64,000 nt of DNA, from contig NZ_JAJJNF010000002.1 of NCBI RefSeq assembly GCF_021245805.1, forward strand, positions 1 through 64,000, written 5' to 3'. The notes under the pieces are model-generated. The model was not told the origin of the DNA. It ran no database searches and saw only the letters and a list, made by a program, of their open reading frames with translations. Positions 59,798 to 64,000 of the stretch are shown piece by piece. Made by a program: the position numbers and the translations under genes. Numbering within the stretch: position 1 is the first letter of the stretch; each line of letters begins with the position of its first letter. The DNA is from Mangrovimonas futianensis (GTDB taxonomy: Bacteria > Bacteroidota > Bacteroidia > Flavobacteriales > Flavobacteriaceae).

Positions 59798-60856
59798 ATG
59801 AAATTACACATTATCCTATTTTACTGCCTTTTTTTGGCCATTGGAACAAGCCAACTTAATGCTCAAGAAAAAAAGACTTATAAAATTCATACCATTGCAT
59901 TCTACAATCTGGAAAACCTGTTTGACACCATTAATGACACTTCAAAATTTGATGAAGCCAGTCCAATCATGGAAATGAAAGGTGATATTGAGACGGTATA
60001 CAAAAAGAAAGTCCACAACATGGCTAGAGTCCTATCAGATATCGGTTTGGATGACACCCATAACTCTCCGGTAATTATTGGAATATCTGAAGTTGAAAAC
60101 AGACAAGTTATTGAAGACTTGATCAATGACCCCCTTCTTTTAGGAAGAGATTACGGTATTATACACTATGACTCTCCAGATGCTAGAGGAATTGATGTAG
60201 CTATGCTTTACCAAAAAAAGTTTTTCACTCCTTTACATACAAGCTCTCACGAATTGAAAATCTATGATGACAATTCCCGAAAGCGTGTTTATACTCGTGA
60301 CCAACTTTTGGTCAGCGGGACTCTAGAAGGTGACATGATTCATGTACTAGTTAATCACTGGCCTTCTAGAAGTGGTGGTGAAGCTAGAAGCCGACCAAAA
60401 CGTGTTGCGGCTGCCAAATTGAGTAAAAAGATTATTGATTCGTTGCAAACCAATGATCCCTATGCTAAAATTTTCCTGATGGGCGACTTGAATGACGACC
60501 CAACAAATGAAAGTGTCAAAAAAGTGCTAAATGCCGAAAAAGACCGAGATAAGGTAGAGTTTAAAGGCATTTACAACCCCTATGAGAGCTTTTATCGAAA
60601 AGGACTAGGTACAACAGCCTACAGAGACGCTTGGAGCTTGTTTGATCAAATATTAATCTCAAAGCCTTTATTAGACAAAGACTTTTCAACCTTTAAATTT
60701 TATCAGGCAGGTATTTACAATAAAAACTACTTGGTAGGAAAGTATGGAAGATATAAAGGATATCCTTTAAGGAGCTTTGCAGATGGGGGATTCACTGATG
60801 GTTTTAGTGATCACTTCCCCGTATATGTCTATGTAATTAAAGAAATATCTGAATAA
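59798..60856 (+). CDS. Secreted endonuclease/exonuclease/phosphatase family protein, paralog 2
   Basis: A 352-residue EEP-fold phosphoesterase with a signal peptide (MKLHIILFYCLFLAIGTSQLNAQ), so it acts in the periplasm or outside. Motifs: TIAFYNLENLFDTINDT (about residues 32-48), GISEVENRQVI (about 94-104), SPDARGIDVAMLYQKK (about 125-140), VLVNHWPSRSGGEARSRPK (about 186-204), LMGDLNDDPTNE (about 229-240), FSDHFPVYVYV near the end. It shares nearly all of these with the gene at 54535. It diverges from the TonB receptor/DUF5689 operon. Together they could hydrolyse and take up DNA, RNA or another phosphoester. The substrate is not shown by the sequence. Confidence 0.88.
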   Translation: MKLHIILFYCLFLAIGTSQLNAQEKKTYKIHTIAFYNLENLFDTINDTSKFDEASPIMEMKGDIETVYKKKVHNMARVLSDIGLDDTHNSPVIIGISEVENRQVIEDLINDPLLLGRDYGIIHYDSPDARGIDVAMLYQKKFFTPLHTSSHELKIYDDNSRKRVYTRDQLLVSGTLEGDMIHVLVNHWPSRSGGEARSRPKRVAAAKLSKKIIDSLQTNDPYAKIFLMGDLNDDPTNESVKKVLNAEKDRDKVEFKGIYNPYESFYRKGLGTTAYRDAWSLFDQILISKPLLDKDFSTFKFYQAGIYNKNYLVGKYGRYKGYPLRSFADGGFTDGFSDHFPVYVYVIKEISE

Positions 60857-60878
60857 AAATCTCATCCTTATAGTTAAT

Positions 60879-60907
60879 AAAAAAGTCGCCTTAAAGGCGA
60901 CTTTTTT
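60879..60907. terminator. Bidirectional terminator after EEP paralog 2
   Basis: GTCGCCT / AGGCGAC with a 3-nt loop is flanked by A6 and T6. It lies between this gene and the convergent membrane-protein gene. Confidence 0.88.
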
Positions 60908-60912
60908 ATTTG

Positions 60913-61353
60913 TTAAGCCATCCAAACATCCCAAGGAATTCTTGATAAAAGTAGAATCAAAGCGAATAAATAAAAGATGGCAACCGTGTTGAATTTGGAC
61001 TTAGAAACCAATTTCTTTTTATGTTTTGAGTAACCCATAGTTATCAGTACAATGGCAATGATATTAACCAAAGGATGCTCCACCAAATATAATCTTAACA
61101 ATGCGTTTTTCATAACACCTCCCATACCTAGCTCGCTAAACATACTTAAGCGTGGTGACACAAAATAAAGCACCAACCCAATCAATAATTGAATATGGGA
61201 AACAATTAAGGTGAACAATGAAATTCTAAAATCAAGAGCCTTGTATTCTCTATCTCCTAGAGCCTTTATAATACTGTTTACTACGGCAACCGTTAATACG
61301 GTCAATACCAAATAAGCCCAATAGGAATGTAAATTTTGTACAATGTCATACAT
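60913..61353 (-). CDS. Four-helix membrane protein of unknown function
   Basis: A 146-residue integral membrane protein with four hydrophobic helices (AYLVLTVLTVAVVNSII, LFTLIVSHIQLLIGLVLYF, PLVNIIAIVLITMGY and TVAIFYLFALILLL). His residues sit near or in helices: HSYWAYL at the start, SHIQLLIG in helix 2, EHPLVNI at the start of helix 3, and KHKKKL after it. These could be haem ligands, as in small cytochrome b-like proteins, though no haem motif is certain. Flavobacterial relatives are sometimes called cytochrome B. It has its own TATTTTTG element and lies between two terminators. Function unknown. Confidence 0.72.
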   Translation of the reverse strand: MYDIVQNLHSYWAYLVLTVLTVAVVNSIIKALGDREYKALDFRISLFTLIVSHIQLLIGLVLYFVSPRLSMFSELGMGGVMKNALLRLYLVEHPLVNIIAIVLITMGYSKHKKKLVSKSKFNTVAIFYLFALILLLSRIPWDVWMA

Positions 61354-61379
61354 GTGTTTAACTGTTTAAGATGAGAAAA

Positions 61380-61387
61380 CAAAAATA
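61380..61387 (-). promoter_or_regulatory. Promoter -7 element of the four-helix membrane protein gene
   Basis: On the minus strand this reads TATTTTTG, an exact match, 26 nt before the ATG. Confidence 0.45.
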
Positions 61388-61402
61388 CTAATTAAAATGT
61401 AT

Positions 61403-61434
61403 AAAAAAACCTCTTCAAAATGAAGAGGTTTTTT
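61403..61434 (-). terminator. Terminator after the right-edge TonB receptor gene
   Basis: ACCTCTTCA / TGAAGAGGT with a 3-nt loop is flanked by A and T runs on both sides. On the minus strand it ends the receptor gene before the membrane-protein gene. Confidence 0.88.
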
Positions 61435-61452
61435 ATCCAATTATATAAAAGA

Positions 61453-64000
61453 CTAGAAATTAAATCTCATGCTTACATTCCAAGTTCTACCTAAACCGAA
61501 ATATCCTCTATTGCTAACATTGATTCCTTTATAAGTCTCATCACCAGCTTCTGCTTCATTAGCTGTAGAAAGCTCAGAAATATAAACCTCATCAAACAAG
61601 TTATTGATATTTCCTCTGAATACTATGGAATTATTACTTTTTCCAACATTCATTGTATAAGTCATACCCAAATCAACTAAATCATAGGATGGAAGTTCCA
61701 AATTATCTTTAGTTACTACATTGCTGTATAAGTCATTATACATTCTCCAATCTGAGTCAATTGAAAAGCTATCACATAATCTATAAACAAATCCAGCTCC
61801 AACTGTAAATTGGGCAGCATCACCTACTTTACCTCCATCGATATCCTCAACTTCTTGACCTTGTAATTCTTGGTTGTCGTTAAAAGTTTGCACTAATACT
61901 TCACCTACATACTCCCAATTACCGAAAGAAGCAAATCCAGTAATATTTAAATTTGAAAGTGGCTTAGCAACAAAATCCAATTCAACACCAGTGTGTAATT
62001 GCTCCACACCATTGTTTACGTCATAAAACAAATCTCCAGCATCATCTGTATAAGATACAGTTTGAACTCTATCTTTCCAATTGGTGCGGTATGCATTAAT
62101 GTTAGCATCAATAAATTGAGATCTTAATTTATAACCAACTTCAAGACCTAATATCTTTTCGTTTTCAGTAAATGGATTTACACGGTTGGTGAAGTTCAAA
62201 TAGATGTTTTCATGGTAAGGTTGACGACTGTAGTAACCTGCGTTAAAAAAGATTGAGTGATTATCATTTAGGTTATAATTAGCTCCAGCTTTAACATTAT
62301 AACCAGTATTATTAACCTTTTCAGATTCCTCAAATTCAGGCAAGTAATCGTATCTATCAAATCTTTGATGTGATTGAGTTGAAATAGAACCTTGGAAGAA
62401 TGCTGAAAGTTGATCGTTCACATATTCCAATTGTCCAAATAATCCACCATAAGAAATACGCTCACTATTATCATAATCAATTCTTTGATCTTCACCCATT
62501 GTATTAAACGTAGCAGTCCAAGGGTTTGCTGCAAAAGACTCAGTAACTGTGTTGAAAACTGGATCTGTCACCCTGTTATGAGTGTCATCATACAAGCTTC
62601 TACTTTCTGTCCAGCTGTTTAAACCTAAGAAATTTTCAACCTGTCTGTAGTGAGTCCCATAATAAGTTCTTAGGTCAGCTCCAACATTTAAGGTCAAAGT
62701 TTCACTTAATTTTTGGTTTAAGTTGGTAACCATACCATACCAGCTATGGTTGTTCATTGAAGAACGTATTAAATAAGTTCCATTACCAAACATACCCTCA
62801 CCATTTGCTAAGTTGTTATTTTGCATAATGGCATCAAAATCTACTTTACCATCTTCTGTTCTAACTCGAGAACCGTAGTTTCCAGTTCCTCCTCCACGGC
62901 CCCAAGAGGCATAAACAACTGTTGACAAGCTAGTTTTTTCACTAATAGTCCAGTCCCAGTTTAAGTTAGCAACAGGTTTATGATAAAAGTTTCTTCTTTC
63001 AGTCATATACTCCCCGTTCAAATAACCGTAGTTATTGTTGTATTTTCTACCATAATCTAAATAATCACTTATGGCTTTAGAAAAGTTTTGATCATGCCAT
63101 TGAGGAGCTCCAGTAATTAAAAAGTTAAAATTATGCTTTTCGTTTGGCTCATAACCTATTGAAAAGAAATAGGTTTGACCTTCACCACGGGTACCCATAT
63201 TGTATCCGCCACCTCTCCAGTAGGTCATTAAGGCACTAACTCCTAAACCATTTTCCATTTTACCTGTGTTATAGGAAACTGTTGATTTCATAAAGTCGTT
63301 GTTAGCAACAACTCCTTGAACAAATCCTCCTTGGTTTTTAGAAGTAGCTTTAGTTACAAAGTTGACAGTTCCCCCAACAGAAGAAATAGCTAATTTTGAA
63401 GACCCTAAACCTCTTTGAATCTGAATGGCATTAGCCACATCACTCATACCAGACCAGTTTGACCAATATACGATTCCATCTTCCATGGCATTTATTGGCT
63501 GTCCATTAATAAGGAATGCTGTGTTAGTTTGGTCAAAACCACGAACACTCATTCTGGAGTCTCCATAACCTCCAGATTGACCTGCAACATATACTGAAGG
63601 TGTATTTACCAACGTAGCAGTAATGTCTTGAGTTCCGATTTTTTGTTGAATTTCCTTGGCCTTAATAGTAGACACAGCTACAGGAGTCTGTCTGTCTTTT
63701 ACCAAGTCAATAACTCCTGTTCCTACAATAACAACTTCTTCAAGCGTGTTATCAGGAGATAAGGTAATAGTACCTAAATTTGTATTTCCATTAAAACTTA
63801 ATGTCACCTTGCCATAACCGACAAATGAAATAACTACTTGTCCCGAAGCAGCACTGGTAGTCAAAGTGAAATTTCCGTCAAAATTTGATGAGACTCCATT
63901 GGAGGTCCCTTTCTCCACAATGTTTGCACCTGGTAGGGGAGCATTCATTTCGGCATCCATGATGGTTCCCGTAATTGTTGTTTGAGCAAATGTAAAAGCT
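61453..64000 (-). CDS. TonB-dependent receptor, 5' end outside the window
   Basis: A TonB-dependent outer-membrane receptor whose N-terminus runs off the right edge. An internal ATG at 63960 is not the start: the open frame continues to the edge through AFTFAQTTITGTIM, the end of a signal peptide (cleavage after FAQ). So only about 15 signal-peptide residues are missing. After the signal comes a carboxypeptidase-regulatory-like domain (GTIMDAEMNAPLPGANIV). The plug follows (QKIGTQDITATLVNTPSVYV, SRMSVRGFDQTNTAFLING, QIQRGLGSSKLAISSVGG), then a barrel ending WNVSMRFNF with a terminal Phe. The plug and overall length (about 850 residues) are normal. No substrate-binding partner gene is visible in the window; it ends at a strong terminator. 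Confidence 0.93.
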   Translation of the reverse strand, partial: AFTFAQTTITGTIMDAEMNAPLPGANIVEKGTSNGVSSNFDGNFTLTTSAASGQVVISFVGYGKVTLSFNGNTNLGTITLSPDNTLEEVVIVGTGVIDLVKDRQTPVAVSTIKAKEIQQKIGTQDITATLVNTPSVYVAGQSGGYGDSRMSVRGFDQTNTAFLINGQPINAMEDGIVYWSNWSGMSDVANAIQIQRGLGSSKLAISSVGGTVNFVTKATSKNQGGFVQGVVANNDFMKSTVSYNTGKMENGLGVSALMTYWRGGGYNMGTRGEGQTYFFSIGYEPNEKHNFNFLITGAPQWHDQNFSKAISDYLDYGRKYNNNYGYLNGEYMTERRNFYHKPVANLNWDWTISEKTSLSTVVYASWGRGGGTGNYGSRVRTEDGKVDFDAIMQNNNLANGEGMFGNGTYLIRSSMNNHSWYGMVTNLNQKLSETLTLNVGADLRTYYGTHYRQVENFLGLNSWTESRSLYDDTHNRVTDPVFNTVTESFAANPWTATFNTMGEDQRIDYDNSERISYGGLFGQLEYVNDQLSAFFQGSISTQSHQRFDRYDYLPEFEESEKVNNTGYNVKAGANYNLNDNHSIFFNAGYYSRQPYHENIYLNFTNRVNPFTENEKILGLEVGYKLRSQFIDANINAYRTNWKDRVQTVSYTDDAGDLFYDVNNGVEQLHTGVELDFVAKPLSNLNITGFASFGNWEYVGEVLVQTFNDNQELQGQEVEDIDGGKVGDAAQFTVGAGFVYRLCDSFSIDSDWRMYNDLYSNVVTKDNLELPSYDLVDLGMTYTMNVGKSNNSIVFRGNINNLFDEVYISELSTANEAEAGDETYKGINVSNRGYFGLGRTWNVSMRFNF

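Noticed and set aside
63930..63960. ATG 63960 as the true start of the right-edge TonB receptor
   Set aside because: The frame is open to the window edge and encodes the end of a signal peptide (AFTFAQ) before it.
1..64000. tRNA, rRNA, CRISPR arrays, insertion sequences and phage genes
   Set aside because: Gaps between genes were read by eye for cloverleaf, spaced repeats, transposase and integrase motifs; none was found. Very small RNAs cannot be ruled out.

Overview
The window comes from a low-GC member of the Bacteroidota, most likely a marine or aquatic Flavobacteriaceae. The signs are a type B T9SS sorting domain, a GldM-like protein, many short lipoproteins with an SC or GC lipobox, TonB-dependent receptors with a carboxypeptidase-regulatory-like N-terminus, DUF2480/DUF3078/DUF4251/DUF5689 families, and TAnnTTTG promoter -7 elements in place of E. 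coli-like -10 boxes. No rRNA, tRNA, CRISPR, insertion sequence or phage gene was seen. Coding density is high, and most convergent gene pairs end at a strong bidirectional hairpin terminator. The content is mostly chromosomal housekeeping with accessory secreted and envelope genes.

Layout. 1-7.6 kb (minus strand): a 1823-residue secreted multidomain T9SS cargo protein, an OmpA-family lipoprotein and exodeoxyribonuclease III. 7.7-17.1 kb (plus): a large predicted outer-membrane barrel, then a heavy-metal efflux operon (small His-rich protein, RND pump fused to a TolC-like factor, membrane-fusion lipoprotein) preceded by a palindromic operator candidate. 17.2-25.6 kb: glycyl-tRNA synthetase with a 56-residue membrane protein, a coiled-coil protein, ComF, an Ig-like lipoprotein, an omega-amidase-type nitrilase, a GldM C-terminal-domain lipoprotein and a membrane-anchored MutS-like ATPase. 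25.7-29.2 kb: sdhCAB. 29.4-35.3 kb: Xaa-Pro aminopeptidase, aspartate kinase with a divergent ACT-like protein, an alpha/beta hydrolase, two tandem paralogous zinc-knuckle proteins and ThiL.

35.5-39.9 kb: a four-gene lipoprotein operon ending in an MbnP-like protein and a diheme MbnH/MauG-like peroxidase, a possible protein-modification and copper-handling pair. 40.6-53.2 kb: the SUF iron-sulfur assembly region (sufA, sufB, sufC, sufD, sufS, then sufE and a SufT-like DUF59 protein). It is interleaved with an NlpE-like lipoprotein, an M43 metalloprotease, a META lipoprotein, an ABC exporter, DUF2480 and DUF3078. 53.2-60.9 kb: HflX, then a TonB-receptor/DUF5689 operon flanked on both sides by paralogous endonuclease/exonuclease/phosphatase proteins, read here as a candidate nucleic-acid or phosphoester scavenging locus. 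60.9-64.0 kb: a small four-helix membrane protein and a second TonB receptor that runs off the right edge.

No wholly unprecedented system is obvious. The strongest leads are the MbnP/MbnH-like operon, the nuclease/DUF5689/TonB locus, the stand-alone GldM-tail lipoprotein, the tandem zinc-knuckle genes that both carry hairpins 3-4 nt before the start codon, and the palindrome upstream of the metal-efflux operon. All functional statements are read from sequence and family knowledge; no search was run.
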